A model generated the notes under the pieces. That model was not told the origin of the DNA. It searched no databases and worked only from the letters and a program-made list of their open reading frames with translations. This document shows positions 21,079-29,752 of a DNA stretch of 64,000 nucleotides, piece by piece (position 1 is the stretch's first letter; every line of letters begins with the position of its first letter). The DNA is from Streptomyces sp. R33. Lineage in GTDB: Bacteria; Actinomycetota; Actinomycetes; Streptomycetales; Streptomycetaceae. Made by a program: the position numbers and the translations under genes. Where the stretch lies: positions 2,294,001 through 2,358,000 of the forward strand of contig NZ_CP165727.1 of NCBI RefSeq assembly GCF_041200175.1, in the 5' to 3' direction.

Positions 21079-23481
21079 CTAGAGGGTGCCGGTGAGGGCT
21101 TCCGGACGGATCGGCGTCTTGTTGAGCTCCAGACCGGTCGCCGCCCGGATCGCCGCGAGGACGGCCGGGGTGGACGAGAGGGTCGGGGCCTCGCCGAGAC
21201 CGCGAAGGCCGTACGGCGCGTTCGGGTCGGCGAGCTCCAGGACGTCGACCGGGATGGTCGGGGTGTCGAGGATGGTCGGGATCAGGTAGTCCGTGAAGGA
21301 GGGGTTGCGCACCTTCGCGGTCTTCGGGTCCACGATGATCTCCTCCATGACCGCCACGCCGAGACCCTGGGTGGTACCACCCTGGATCTGGCCGACCACG
21401 GAGAGCATGTTCAGCGCCTTGCCGACGTCCTGGGCGGTCGCCAGCTCGACGACCTTGACCAGGCCGAGCTCGGTGTCCACCTCCACCACCGCGCGGTGCG
21501 CGGCGAAGGTGTACTGGACGTGGCCGTCGCCCTGGCCGGTCTTCAGGTCGAACGCGACGGTCGGCCGGTGCCGGAACTCCAGCTCCAGGTCGATCGCCTC
21601 GTCCTCGAGGATGTCGGCGATGTCCGCGAGGACCTCGCCGCCGTCGGTGACGACCTTGCCGCCCTCCAGGAGGAGCTCGGCGTGGGCCCAGGCCGGGTGG
21701 TACGAGCCGTTCTTGCGACGGCCGATCTCCAGCAGGGCCTCGCGGACCGCCTCACAGGTGTTCTTCACGGCGCCACCGGTCATGTACGTCTGCCGCGAGG
21801 CGGACGTGGAACCGGCGGAGCCGACCTGCGTGTCGGCCGGGTGGATGGTCACCTGCGTGACGCCCAGCTCGGTACGGGCGATCTGCGCGTGGACGGTGAC
21901 ACCGCCCTGGCCGACCTCCGCCATGGCCGTGTGGACCATCGCGACGGGCTCGCCGTTGATGACCTCCAGGCGCACGCGGGCGGTGGAGTAGTCGTCGAAG
22001 CCCTCGGAGAAGCCGACGTTCTTGATGCCGACCGCGTAGCCGACACCGCGGACGACGCCCTCGCCGTGGGTGGTGTTGGACAGGCCGCCCGGCAGTGCGC
22101 GGACGTCCGCGCCCTCACCGGCGGTCTCCCACTGGCGCTCCGGCGGCAGCGGGCGGGCCTTGACCCGGCGCAGCAGCTCGGCGACCGGGGCCGGGGAGTC
22201 CACGACCTGGCCGGTGGGCATGATCGTGCCCATCTCCATGGCGTTCAGCTGGCGGAACTCGACCGGGTCCATGCCCAGCTTCGCCGCGAGCTTGTCCATC
22301 TGGGCCTCGTACGCGAAGCAGGCCTGGACGGCGCCGAAGCCGCGCATCGCGCCGCAGGGCGGGTTGTTCGTGTAGAGCGCGATCGCCTCGATGTCGACGT
22401 CATCGATGACGTACGGGCCGACGGAGAGCGAGGAGGCGTTGCCGACGACCGCCGGGGAGGCGGAGGCGTACGCGCCGCCGTCCAGGACGATCTTGCACTT
22501 CATGTGCGTGATCTTGCCGTCCTTGGTGGCGCCGTGCTCGTAGTACAGCTTCGCCGGGTGACGGTGCACGTGGCCGAAGAAGGACTCGAACCGGTTGTAG
22601 ACGATCTTGACCGGCTTGTTCGTGGCCAGGGCCAGGAGGCAGGCGTGGATCTGCATCGAGATGTCCTCGCGGCCGCCGAAGGCACCGCCGACGCCCGAGA
22701 GCGTCATGCGCACCTTCTCCTCGGGGAGACCGAGGACGGGGGCGATCTGCTTGAGGTCCGAGTGCAGCCACTGGGTGGCGACGTAGAGGTCGACACCGCC
22801 GTCCTCTGAGGGCACGGCCAGGCCGGACTCCGGGCCGAGGAAGGCCTGGTCCTGCATGCCGAAGGTGTACTCGCCCTCGACGATGACGTCGGCGCGCTTG
22901 CGGGCCTCTTCCACGTTGCCGCGGATGATCGGCTGGCGGTGCACGATGTTCGGGTGCGGGACGTGACCGGAGTGGTGGTCGTCGCGGCCCTCGTGGATCA
23001 GCGGCGCGTCGGCGGCGAGGGCGGAGGCCTCGTCCGTGACGAGCGGCAGCTCCTTGTAGTCGATCTTGATCTTGGCGGCCGCGCGGCGGGCGGTCTCCGG
23101 GTGGTCGGCGGCCACGAGGGCGACCGGCTCACCGTGGTGACGTACCCGGCCGTTGGCGAGAACCGGGGTGTCCTGGATCTCGAGACCGTAGTTCTTCATC
23201 TCGGCCGGCAGGTCGTCGTACGTCAGCACCGAGTAGACGCCCGGCATGGCCAGGGCCTCGGAGATGTCGATGGAGACGATCTCGGCGTGGGCGACGGTGC
23301 TGCGCAGGGTCTGGCCCCACAGCATGTCCTCGTGCCACATGTCCGAGGAGTACGCGAACTCACCGGTGACCTTGAGGGTGCCGTCCGGGCGGAGCGTGGA
23401 CTCGCCGATGCCGCCCTTGTTGTGCTTCTGGGTGACGTTGGTCGGCGTGCCGGCCGGTACCGTGCGGGTGTTCTGAGCCAT
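21079..23481 (-). CDS. xdhA: Xanthine dehydrogenase molybdopterin-binding subunit
   Basis: The 800-residue catalytic subunit of a three-subunit xanthine dehydrogenase, which hydroxylates hypoxanthine and xanthine to urate in the cytoplasm. It shows molybdopterin contacts typical of the family: GVGGAFGGRED, CGAMRGFGAVQACFAYE and MAEVGQGGVTVHAQIARTEL, then STSASRQTYMTGGA and GLRGLGEAPTLSSTPAV near the end. The last has the GEAP glutamate usually acting as catalytic base. The ATG at 23481 follows the stop of the iron-sulfur subunit by two bases, so the subunits are translationally coupled. It is the last gene of the operon and is followed by a terminator. The symbol follows the scheme in which A is the molybdenum subunit. 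Confidence 0.94.
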   Translation of the reverse strand: MAQNTRTVPAGTPTNVTQKHNKGGIGESTLRPDGTLKVTGEFAYSSDMWHEDMLWGQTLRSTVAHAEIVSIDISEALAMPGVYSVLTYDDLPAEMKNYGLEIQDTPVLANGRVRHHGEPVALVAADHPETARRAAAKIKIDYKELPLVTDEASALAADAPLIHEGRDDHHSGHVPHPNIVHRQPIIRGNVEEARKRADVIVEGEYTFGMQDQAFLGPESGLAVPSEDGGVDLYVATQWLHSDLKQIAPVLGLPEEKVRMTLSGVGGAFGGREDISMQIHACLLALATNKPVKIVYNRFESFFGHVHRHPAKLYYEHGATKDGKITHMKCKIVLDGGAYASASPAVVGNASSLSVGPYVIDDVDIEAIALYTNNPPCGAMRGFGAVQACFAYEAQMDKLAAKLGMDPVEFRQLNAMEMGTIMPTGQVVDSPAPVAELLRRVKARPLPPERQWETAGEGADVRALPGGLSNTTHGEGVVRGVGYAVGIKNVGFSEGFDDYSTARVRLEVINGEPVAMVHTAMAEVGQGGVTVHAQIARTELGVTQVTIHPADTQVGSAGSTSASRQTYMTGGAVKNTCEAVREALLEIGRRKNGSYHPAWAHAELLLEGGKVVTDGGEVLADIADILEDEAIDLELEFRHRPTVAFDLKTGQGDGHVQYTFAAHRAVVEVDTELGLVKVVELATAQDVGKALNMLSVVGQIQGGTTQGLGVAVMEEIIVDPKTAKVRNPSFTDYLIPTILDTPTIPVDVLELADPNAPYGLRGLGEAPTLSSTPAVLAAIRAATGLELNKTPIRPEALTGTL

Positions 23482-23483
23482 GG

Positions 23484-24089
23484 TCAGACCGCCTCTCCCT
23501 GACGGGCGGCCGCGAGGCGGACCGCGTCGAGGATCTTCTCGTAGCCCGTGCAGCGGCAGAGGTTGCCGGACAGGGCCTCACGGATGTCCTGGTCGGACGG
23601 GTCGGCGTTGCGCTCCAGGAGCTCGTCCGCCTGGACCAGCAGACCCGGGGTGCAGAAACCGCACTGGACCGCGCCGGCGTCGATGAACGCCTGCTGGATG
23701 TTGGAGAGCTCGACGCCCTCACCGGTCTGGGAGTCACCGGGCTTGGCCGCCCAGCGCTTCGCCTCGTCGGTCGAGACGCCGTTGCTGCCGCAGCCCCCGC
23801 CGGTGCCGCAGGCACCGCCGTGGCCGTGGGCCTCGCGCTGCTTGGCGAAGTCGGCCAGGCCCTCGACGGTCACGACGTCGCGGCCCTCGACCTGACCGGC
23901 CGCGACCAGACAGGAACAGACCGGCACGCCGTCGAGGCGGACGGTGCAGGAACCGCACTCGCCCTGCTCGCACGCGTTCTTGGAGCCGGGCAGACCCAGG
24001 CGCTCACGCAGCACGTAGAGGAGGGACTCGCCCTCCCACACGTCGTCGGCTTCCTGCTGACGACCGTTGACAGTGAAATTGACGCGCAT
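23484..24089 (-). CDS. Xanthine dehydrogenase 2Fe-2S subunit with an unusual Cys/His/Gly-rich insertion
   Basis: The small electron-transfer subunit, 201 residues. The N-terminal plant-ferredoxin-type cluster is NACEQGECGSCTVRLDGVPV with the fourth cysteine in VCSCLV. The second cluster domain has QCGFCTPG and NLCRCTGY. Between them, near residues 82-125, is an insertion containing AHGHGGACGTGGGCGSNG followed by a charged stretch. Usual family length is about 155-175, so the insertion accounts for the excess. It has two extra cysteines and two histidines that could bind a metal. It lies between the FAD and molybdenum subunit genes, with two-base gaps on both sides. Confidence 0.93.
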   Translation of the reverse strand: MRVNFTVNGRQQEADDVWEGESLLYVLRERLGLPGSKNACEQGECGSCTVRLDGVPVCSCLVAAGQVEGRDVVTVEGLADFAKQREAHGHGGACGTGGGCGSNGVSTDEAKRWAAKPGDSQTGEGVELSNIQQAFIDAGAVQCGFCTPGLLVQADELLERNADPSDQDIREALSGNLCRCTGYEKILDAVRLAAARQGEAV

Positions 24090-24091
24090 GG

Positions 24092-24985
24092 TTACGCAGC
24101 CCCTTCAAGCGAGCGGCCGTTGTTGCCGCGGTACTGCTCCCACGTCCAGACCAGCTGGCGGCGAGCCAGGATGCCGACCGCGTGACGGCGGTACTTCGCC
24201 GTGCCGCGGACGTCGTCGATCGGGTTGCACGCGCCGGAGGCGAGCTCACCGAACTGCTTGGCGATCGACGGGGTGATGACCTTGCCGGACTCCCAGAAAC
24301 CGCCCTCTTCGAGCGCGGCGTTCAGGAACTCCTCCGCGGCCTTCGCCCGGATCGGGGTCGGGGCGGCCGAGGCGATGCCCGTACGCACGGTGCGGGTGTC
24401 GGTGTGCAGCGCGAGGCCGAAACCGCAGACCGCGATGACCATCGCGTTGCGGGTGCCGACCTTGGAGTACTGCTGCGGGCCCGTGGCGTTCTTGATGTGC
24501 ACCGACTTGATGAGCTCGTCGGCGGCGAGCGCGTTGCGCTTGACGCCGGTGTAGAACTCGTCGATCGGGATCAGGCGCGAGCCGCGTACGGACTCGACCT
24601 CGACCTCGCAGTCGGCGGCGAGCAGGGCGGGGTGGGAGTCGCCGGCCGGCGAGGCGCAACCGAGGTTGCCGCCGACACCGCCGCGGTTGCGGATCTGGGG
24701 AGACGCGACCGTGTGCGAGGCGAGCGCGAGACCCGGCAGCGTGCCGCGCAGGTTCTCCATGATCTGGGTGTACGGGACGGAGGCGCCGAGCTTGGTGACC
24801 TCCTCGCCTACCTCCCACTCCCGCAGCAGGCCGATGCGGTTGAGGTCAAGGAGGTACTCCGGACGGCGGTGGTCGAAGTTGATCTCGACCATGATGTCAG
24901 TGCCACCCGCAATCGGCACAGCTGTGGGGTACTCGGCCTTAGCGGCGAGTGCCTCCTCCCAGCTGGCGGGGCGAAGGAAGTCCAT
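24092..24985 (-). CDS. xdhB: Xanthine dehydrogenase FAD-binding subunit
   Basis: The 297-residue FAD subunit passes electrons from the iron-sulfur clusters to NAD+. The FAD-binding PCMH-type domain shows PIAGGTDIMVEINF, then ASPQIRNRGGVGGNLGCASPAGDSHP-type text with the conserved RNRGGVGGNL loop. A CO dehydrogenase flavoprotein C-terminal domain covers about the last 110 residues. The ATG at 24985 is preceded by a purine-rich AAGAGAG about seven bases away. It is the first gene of the operon and is divergent from pucR. An unusually high number of residues agree with other streptomycete XDH subunits, so the assignment is firm. Confidence 0.93.
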   Translation of the reverse strand: MDFLRPASWEEALAAKAEYPTAVPIAGGTDIMVEINFDHRRPEYLLDLNRIGLLREWEVGEEVTKLGASVPYTQIMENLRGTLPGLALASHTVASPQIRNRGGVGGNLGCASPAGDSHPALLAADCEVEVESVRGSRLIPIDEFYTGVKRNALAADELIKSVHIKNATGPQQYSKVGTRNAMVIAVCGFGLALHTDTRTVRTGIASAAPTPIRAKAAEEFLNAALEEGGFWESGKVITPSIAKQFGELASGACNPIDDVRGTAKYRRHAVGILARRQLVWTWEQYRGNNGRSLEGAA

Positions 24986-25240
24986 GTGCGGCTCTCTTCT
25001 TCTTCATCGTGTCGTTCACTTCAAGCCAGGAGGCCCGGGGGGCCCTCGACTGGTCGTTCACGTGCTGTTAACGCGGTGTGGAGTCAGTACACAAGCCGCG
25101 CGTCCCCCCGGTGCAGTCACCGAAACCATGAAGGAGTTGGCTGGCGGCCTCCCTCGTCTTGTAGATTCGTATGAAAGGCAGGATGCAACGACCTGCCCGA
25201 TTTCCTACGGCAACATTCGAGACAGATCGGCGGCGACACC
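24986..25240. promoter_or_regulatory. Divergent promoter region of the xdh operon and pucR
   Basis: This 255-base gap must hold promoters for both directions. A locally AT-rich patch around 25155-25180 (TTGTAGATTCGTATGAAAGG) is the best promoter or operator candidate and contains the short inverted repeat TTC-GTAT-GAA. No further element could be fixed by eye. Confidence 0.4.
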
Positions 25241-26923
25241 ATGCGGCTGCGCGCACTGCTGGAAACCGAGGCGCTGGGGCTGCGGCTGCTGGGCGGCGAG
25301 GACGAACTCGACCGGACGGTCCGCGGCGTCATGACGACCGACCTGAGGGATCCCAGCCGATACCTCACGGGGGGCGAACTCGTCCTCACCGGCCTGGCCT
25401 GGCGAAGAAATTCAGCCGACTCCGAGCCGTTCGTACGAATCCTGGCGAGCGCGGGCGTCGCGGGCCTCGCGGCCGGCGAGGCGGAGCTCGGGGACATCCC
25501 CGATGATCTCGTTTCAGCCTGTCGGCGCAACCGGCTGCCGCTGTTCGCTGTAAACGAAGACGTTGCATTCGCCACGATCACCGAGTACGTGGTCCGGCAG
25601 GTCTCCGGGGAGCGCGCGGGCGACCTCGCGGCCGTCGTGGACCGGCACCGCCGCCTGATGACCTCGGGTCCCGCGGGCGGTGGACCCGACGTGGTGCTCG
25701 ATCTGCTCACCACCGACCTCGATCTGCGCGCCTGGGTGCTGTCCCCCACGGGCCGGCAGATCGCCGGCGCGGGAGAACCCCTGGCACCAGGCGTCTGCGC
25801 GACGCTGGCCGGCGAGCACCTGGCGGCGGTCCGCACCGGGCGCAGGGGCCCGCACCGGATCTCCATCCAGGGTATTACCTACTCCCTGTTCCCGATCAGG
25901 GGAGCGGGGCGGGGCCCGGGCGGCCCCGGGGCCCGTGACGTGCGCGAGAGCGTGCTCTCGGACTGGCTGCTGGCCGTCGAGGCGGACGCGGGCGACTGGC
26001 CCGCGGAGCGGCTCGACCTGCTCCAGGGCGTGACCCAGCTGATCGCCGTCGAGCGGGACCGGCGCGACGCGGCCCGTACGGTGCGCCGCCGCCTCGCCCA
26101 GGAGGTGCTGGAGCTCGTCCAGACGGGCGCCGCGCCCGCCGAGATCGCCGCCCGCCTGCGGGTCGCGGCCCCGGTGCTGCTGCCCGGGCTGGGCACCGCC
26201 CCGCACTGGCAGGTCGTCGTGGCGCGGGTGGACTGGGAGGGCGGGGACATCCCCGGCGGCCCGGTGGCCCAGTCGCTGCTGGAGGAGATCCTGGTCGACC
26301 CGTCCGTCTCGGGGCCCGAGCCCTCGGACCGGATCGCGGTGGCCCATGCGGGTGACGAGGCCATCGCGCTCGTGCCGCTGCCCGCGCTGCCCGGGGAGCC
26401 CGGCGAGGAGAAGGGCGGCCCGGACAGCGCCCTGCACGCCGACGAGCTGCTCTCCGTCGTACGGGAGCCCCTCCAGGCGGGCCTCGCCGACGACGGCCGG
26501 CTCACCCTCGGCGTCAGCGCGGCCGTGCACTCCGCGGAGGGGCTGCGCGGGGCGCTGGAGGAGGCCCGGCACGCCCGCCGGGTCGCCGCGGCGCGCCCGG
26601 GCCGGGTCTGCGCGGCGGGCCACCACGAGCTGGCCTCGCACGTACTGCTGCTGCCGTTCGTCCCGGACGACGTGCGCCGTGCCTTCACGGCGCGCCTGCT
26701 GGACCCGCTGCGGGACTACGACCGCCGCCACCGCGCGGAGCTCATTCCGACGCTGGAGGCGTTCTTGGACTGCGACGGCTCGTGGACGCGGTGTGCGACG
26801 CGGCTGCACCTGCACGTCAACACGCTGCGCTACCGGGTCGGGCGAATCGAGCAGTTGACGTCGCGTGACCTGTCGCGGCTGGAGGACAAGCTCGACTTCT
26901 TCCTGGCACTGCGGATGAGCTGA
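25241..26923 (+). CDS. pucR: PucR-family transcriptional regulator
   Basis: A 560-residue regulator. The N-terminal PucR domain (residues ~1-125) shows LLGGEDELDRTVRGVMTTDL and PSRYLTGGELVLTGLAW. A GGDEF-like CdaR middle region follows. The C-terminal PucR helix-turn-helix, near residues 500-560, carries AFLDCDGSWTRCATRLHLHVNTLRYRVGRIEQL. In Bacillus, PucR controls purine catabolism genes. Divergence from the xanthine dehydrogenase operon supports the same role here, probably responding to a purine intermediate such as allantoin or urate. The ligand and direction of control are inference. The ATG at 25241 matches the family N-terminus exactly, although the ribosome binding site is weak. Confidence 0.92.
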   Translation: MRLRALLETEALGLRLLGGEDELDRTVRGVMTTDLRDPSRYLTGGELVLTGLAWRRNSADSEPFVRILASAGVAGLAAGEAELGDIPDDLVSACRRNRLPLFAVNEDVAFATITEYVVRQVSGERAGDLAAVVDRHRRLMTSGPAGGGPDVVLDLLTTDLDLRAWVLSPTGRQIAGAGEPLAPGVCATLAGEHLAAVRTGRRGPHRISIQGITYSLFPIRGAGRGPGGPGARDVRESVLSDWLLAVEADAGDWPAERLDLLQGVTQLIAVERDRRDAARTVRRRLAQEVLELVQTGAAPAEIAARLRVAAPVLLPGLGTAPHWQVVVARVDWEGGDIPGGPVAQSLLEEILVDPSVSGPEPSDRIAVAHAGDEAIALVPLPALPGEPGEEKGGPDSALHADELLSVVREPLQAGLADDGRLTLGVSAAVHSAEGLRGALEEARHARRVAAARPGRVCAAGHHELASHVLLLPFVPDDVRRAFTARLLDPLRDYDRRHRAELIPTLEAFLDCDGSWTRCATRLHLHVNTLRYRVGRIEQLTSRDLSRLEDKLDFFLALRMS

Positions 26924-26973
26924 GCCGATCCGGCCAACGTCGGTGCCGGGCGCCTGACGCGGCGTCCGGACTT

Positions 26974-26989
26974 TGTGAAAGAGTTCACC
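26974..26989. promoter_or_regulatory. Rex-like operator candidate
   Basis: TGTGAAAGAGTTCACC matches 13 of 16 positions of the streptomycete Rex (NADH/NAD+ sensor) operator TGTGAACGCGTTCACA. It lies about 90 bases upstream of the TPR-like gene. The inverted arms GTGAA/TTCAC are perfect. Confidence 0.4.
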
Positions 26990-27077
26990 CGACCCCTTGG
27001 CCGAAGCCGTCGATCCGTGCTCTCATTTCGGCCCAGGGCTCGACGACGTGCTGCTTGGTTGCTTTGGGGAGGGCAAT

Positions 27078-27854
27078 GTGGCGGATACCGCCATGTCCGG
27101 TGCCGGAACTACCGGGGGAGACGACCCCCTCCAGCGGGCGATATGGCGGCTGCGCTCGCGCGGCTGTTGGACCGACGCGGCTGCCCTGCTGACGCCGCAC
27201 CTGCCCGACGCCGGCGCGGCCGTGCAGCGGACCGCTCTGCTGGTCGAGCGGTGCCTGTTCACCGGGCAGGGCTGGGCGGAGGCGGAGGACGCCCTGCGGG
27301 TCGCGGAGGCGGTGGCCCACGACGACGACGAGCGGGGCTCGGCGGCGTGCGAGCGGGGGCAGCTGGCGTACGCGGCCACCGTGCTCGGGGTCCGCGACCG
27401 CTCGGACGAGGCCCGGTCGGCCCTGGGCCGGGCGGCGGCGCTGCTGTCCCCGGGGTCCCGGACCCGGCCCTTGCTGGACTTCCGGCGCGGCCTGGTCGCG
27501 GAACACCTGGCGGACGCCCCCCAGTCGGCCCGGCCCGCGTACCACCGCGCCCATGCCGGGGCGCTGGCCCACGGGGACACCCTCCTCCTGTCGTTCACCT
27601 GGCGGCACCTGGCGGCGCTGGCCCTGCGGGACGGGGAGGTGGCGGAGGCCCGCAAGGGCTTCGCGGAGTCCCTGCGCATCCGGGAAGAGCTGGGGTTCCT
27701 GATCGGCACGGCCCCGGCGCTGGCGGCGCTGGCCGAAGCCGAGCCGGAACCGGAGGCCGCGCGCCTCCGCGCGGAGGCCCGCCGGCTGTTCCACCTCCTG
27801 GGCGGCATCCCCACCTGGCTGGCGGACCAGCTCCACCCGGCCCCGGCCACCTGA
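27078..27854 (+). CDS. TPR-like helical repeat protein, function unknown
   Basis: A 258-residue alanine/arginine-rich protein that appears entirely helical, with tetratricopeptide-like pairs such as AEAEDALRVAEAVAHDDDERGSAACERGQLAYA and HRAHAGALAHGDTLLLSFTWRHLAALALRDGEVAEARK (excerpts only; about four repeats in all). No enzymatic motif or membrane segment is seen. GTG at 27078 is chosen because GGGGAGGG ends five bases before it; the upstream in-frame start at 26997 would overlap the likely promoter. It probably mediates protein-protein contacts. A Rex-like box sits upstream. It is convergent with the GntR gene and separated from it by a hairpin. Confidence 0.7.
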   Translation: MADTAMSGAGTTGGDDPLQRAIWRLRSRGCWTDAAALLTPHLPDAGAAVQRTALLVERCLFTGQGWAEAEDALRVAEAVAHDDDERGSAACERGQLAYAATVLGVRDRSDEARSALGRAAALLSPGSRTRPLLDFRRGLVAEHLADAPQSARPAYHRAHAGALAHGDTLLLSFTWRHLAALALRDGEVAEARKGFAESLRIREELGFLIGTAPALAALAEAEPEPEAARLRAEARRLFHLLGGIPTWLADQLHPAPAT

Positions 27855-27859
27855 CGGCG

Positions 27860-27879
27860 CGGGCCCCTGCGGGGGCCCG
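27860..27879. terminator. Hairpin between the TPR-like gene and the GntR gene
   Basis: CGGGCCCC (27860-27867) pairs with GGGGCCCG (27872-27879) across a 4-base loop, five bases past the TPR-like stop. It can serve both convergent genes. Two direct copies of GTCAGGTGCCG follow immediately, the second running into the GntR stop. Confidence 0.7.
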
Positions 27880-27891
27880 GTCAGGTGCCGG

Positions 27892-28557
27892 TCAGGTGCC
27901 GGTGAAGTGGTTGCGGATCAGGGGTTCGATCAGGGGGAGGTCTCCTGCGATCAGGGCCTCCAGCAGGGCCGAGTGCTCCGCCGCGTCCGCGACGAGGTCC
28001 GCCCTGCGGACCCGCGGTGCGCCCGGCAGCGGCCACTGGGACCGGCGGTGCAGTTCCTCCGCGACCTGGACCAGCTGGTCGTTCCCGGCCAGGGAGAGGA
28101 CCTCCCGGTGGAAGGCCCGGTCCGCGTCCGCGTACCGCGGGAGGTCACCGGCCTCGGCGGCCTCGGCCGTGGCGGCCGCCGCCGGCCGCAGCGCCGACCA
28201 GGTCTCGGCCGGGACCGTACGGGCGAGGCGCAGCATCACCGGGACCTCCAGCAGCGCGCGGACCTCCGCCAGCTCCGCCAGGGCCCGCGGCGTACGCGAC
28301 AGCACCCGGAAACCCCGGTTCGGGAGGCATTCCACCGCCCCCTCCAGCGCCAGCTGCTGCATCGCCTCGCGCACAGGCGTCGCGGAGACGCCGAAGCGTT
28401 CCCCCAGGGCCGGCCCGGAGTAGATCTCCCCCGGCACCAGCTCCCCGTCGACCAGGGCGGCGCGCAGCGCGTCCAGCACCTGTCCGCGCACCGAATGGCG
28501 CAGCACCTTCTGCGTCGGGATCAGCGCCGTCATCCCGACGTGGGCCGCTTCGTGCAC
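27892..28557 (-). CDS. GntR-family (FadR/FCD-type) transcriptional regulator
   Basis: A 221-residue DNA-binding regulator. The N-terminal winged helix (residues ~20-85) reads VLDALRAALVDGELVPGEIY and FGVSATPVREAMQQLALEG, the typical GntR recognition segment. The C-terminal FCD ligand domain contains AFHREVLSLAGNDQLVQVAEEL and a final HSALLEALIAGD, with the aspartate/histidine positions used for metal binding in FCD proteins. The usual ligands are carboxylic acids; this one is unknown. The start is GTG at 28557, with an ATG eight codons later as an alternative. It is divergent from the iron-boxed FhuF-like gene, with 139 bases between the starts, and no metabolic operon is attached. Confidence 0.88.
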   Translation of the reverse strand: MHEAAHVGMTALIPTQKVLRHSVRGQVLDALRAALVDGELVPGEIYSGPALGERFGVSATPVREAMQQLALEGAVECLPNRGFRVLSRTPRALAELAEVRALLEVPVMLRLARTVPAETWSALRPAAAATAEAAEAGDLPRYADADRAFHREVLSLAGNDQLVQVAEELHRRSQWPLPGAPRVRRADLVADAAEHSALLEALIAGDLPLIEPLIRNHFTGT

Positions 28558-28644
28558 TCGGTCCTCCTCGGGGTCTCGACCTGGGCCCTCAGAGGATAGG
28601 CGAATCGATCCCGCAAGTGCTGGTACAGGCCACCGAGATCAGTT

Positions 28645-28661
28645 AAGGTAAGGCTTACCTT
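28645..28661. promoter_or_regulatory. Iron box (DmdR/IdeR-type operator)
   Basis: AAGGTAAGGCTTACCTT is a perfect 17-base palindrome around a central G. It closely resembles the DtxR/IdeR/DmdR iron-box consensus with its AGGTTAGG-CTAACCT core. It lies 36 bases before the chosen ATG of the FhuF-like gene, so iron repression of that gene is expected. Confidence 0.8.
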
Positions 28662-28696
28662 TGTCCGTCGTCCTCGTGTGGATCGGTGGTTCCGCC

Positions 28697-29548
28697 ATGC
28701 CCGACAGCTCCGTCGACGCCCCGCCCCCGGCCGGCTCTCCGGTGGCGGACGCGTACGCACGCCTGTCGCAGGTGTACGGCAAGCTGCAGATCACCGAGCG
28801 CGCAGCGCACGAGAGCGCCCCTCGCGGTGTGGGGTGGGTCGGTGCGGACGCGCTCGCGGCGGGCGGAGCGGAGCTGGACGGGTACCTCGCCTGGGACGAC
28901 GCCCAGGTCCTGCGGGACTACGGCCGCCAGGCCCGCCCCGATGTCGTGGCCACGTTCGGCTTGCACCGGTACGCATGGCCCGCGTGCCTGCTGATCACGG
29001 CCCCCTGGTTCCTCCACCGGCGGGTACCCCTGCTGTCGGCGCAGCAGGTGGCCTTCCACCGGACCCAAGGGCGCATGAACGTACGCGTCGAGTCCTTCGC
29101 CTGCCTGCCGGACGACCCGGCGGGCGCTCTCCCCGGGGCCCGTGTCGTGCCCGACGAGGAGGCGCTGCGCGGTGAGGTGCGGGCTGCGGTGGCCCAGCAC
29201 CTCGAGCCCCTCCTGGACGGCTTCGGCCCGCGCACGCGGCGCGGCCGCCGCGCCCTGTGGGGCATGGTGACCGACGAGATCGTCTCGGGCGTCTGGCACC
29301 TGGGCAAGCTCGTGGGCGAGGAGCAGCGGGCCAGGGCCGAGCTGGAAGCGCTGCTGCCCGGCATGACGGCCCCGTACACCGCCGGCGCGGCCTTCCGGAT
29401 GCTCTCCGGCCCGGCAGGCGAACGGCTGCCCACCCGGGACCGGGCCAGTTGCTGCCTCTTCTACACGATCCGGCCCGAGGAGACCTGCACCACCTGCCCC
29501 CGCACCTGCGACGCGGACCGCATCGTCCGCCTCACGGCTGCCGCCTGA
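28697..29548 (+). CDS. FhuF-like (2Fe-2S) ferric siderophore reductase
   Basis: A 283-residue protein related to FhuF-type ferric siderophore reductases, which release iron from imported siderophores in the cytoplasm. The C-terminus has the family cysteine arrangement CCLFYTIRPEETCTTCPRTC (20 residues shown), matching the C-C-x10-C-x2-C iron-sulfur signature plus one extra cysteine. The middle contains a conserved HRYAWPACLLITAPWFLHRR-like stretch. ATG at 28697 is chosen because GGTGG precedes it by six bases and because in-frame starts farther upstream (TTG 28661, GTG 28676) lie in or beside the iron box. Regulation by iron through DmdR/IdeR follows from the operator. It appears monocistronic, although no terminator was found after it. 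Confidence 0.82.
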   Translation: MPDSSVDAPPPAGSPVADAYARLSQVYGKLQITERAAHESAPRGVGWVGADALAAGGAELDGYLAWDDAQVLRDYGRQARPDVVATFGLHRYAWPACLLITAPWFLHRRVPLLSAQQVAFHRTQGRMNVRVESFACLPDDPAGALPGARVVPDEEALRGEVRAAVAQHLEPLLDGFGPRTRRGRRALWGMVTDEIVSGVWHLGKLVGEEQRARAELEALLPGMTAPYTAGAAFRMLSGPAGERLPTRDRASCCLFYTIRPEETCTTCPRTCDADRIVRLTAAA

Positions 29549-29752
29549 CATCTGAACCCACTCGTCCGGCTGACCGTAATCGAACACAACTCGGCCCATA
29601 CGAGCGGTAGTTCGAGCTACAACACCCTATCCGGCGGGCCGCACCCCCCGATGGCGTCCACTTGCCCCGAAACCCGCATGCCGGGCCGATCTCCTGCGCC
29701 ACCATGGCTCCCGGAAGGCCGCATACGCGAGGCAGAGGCAAGGGACATCCGC

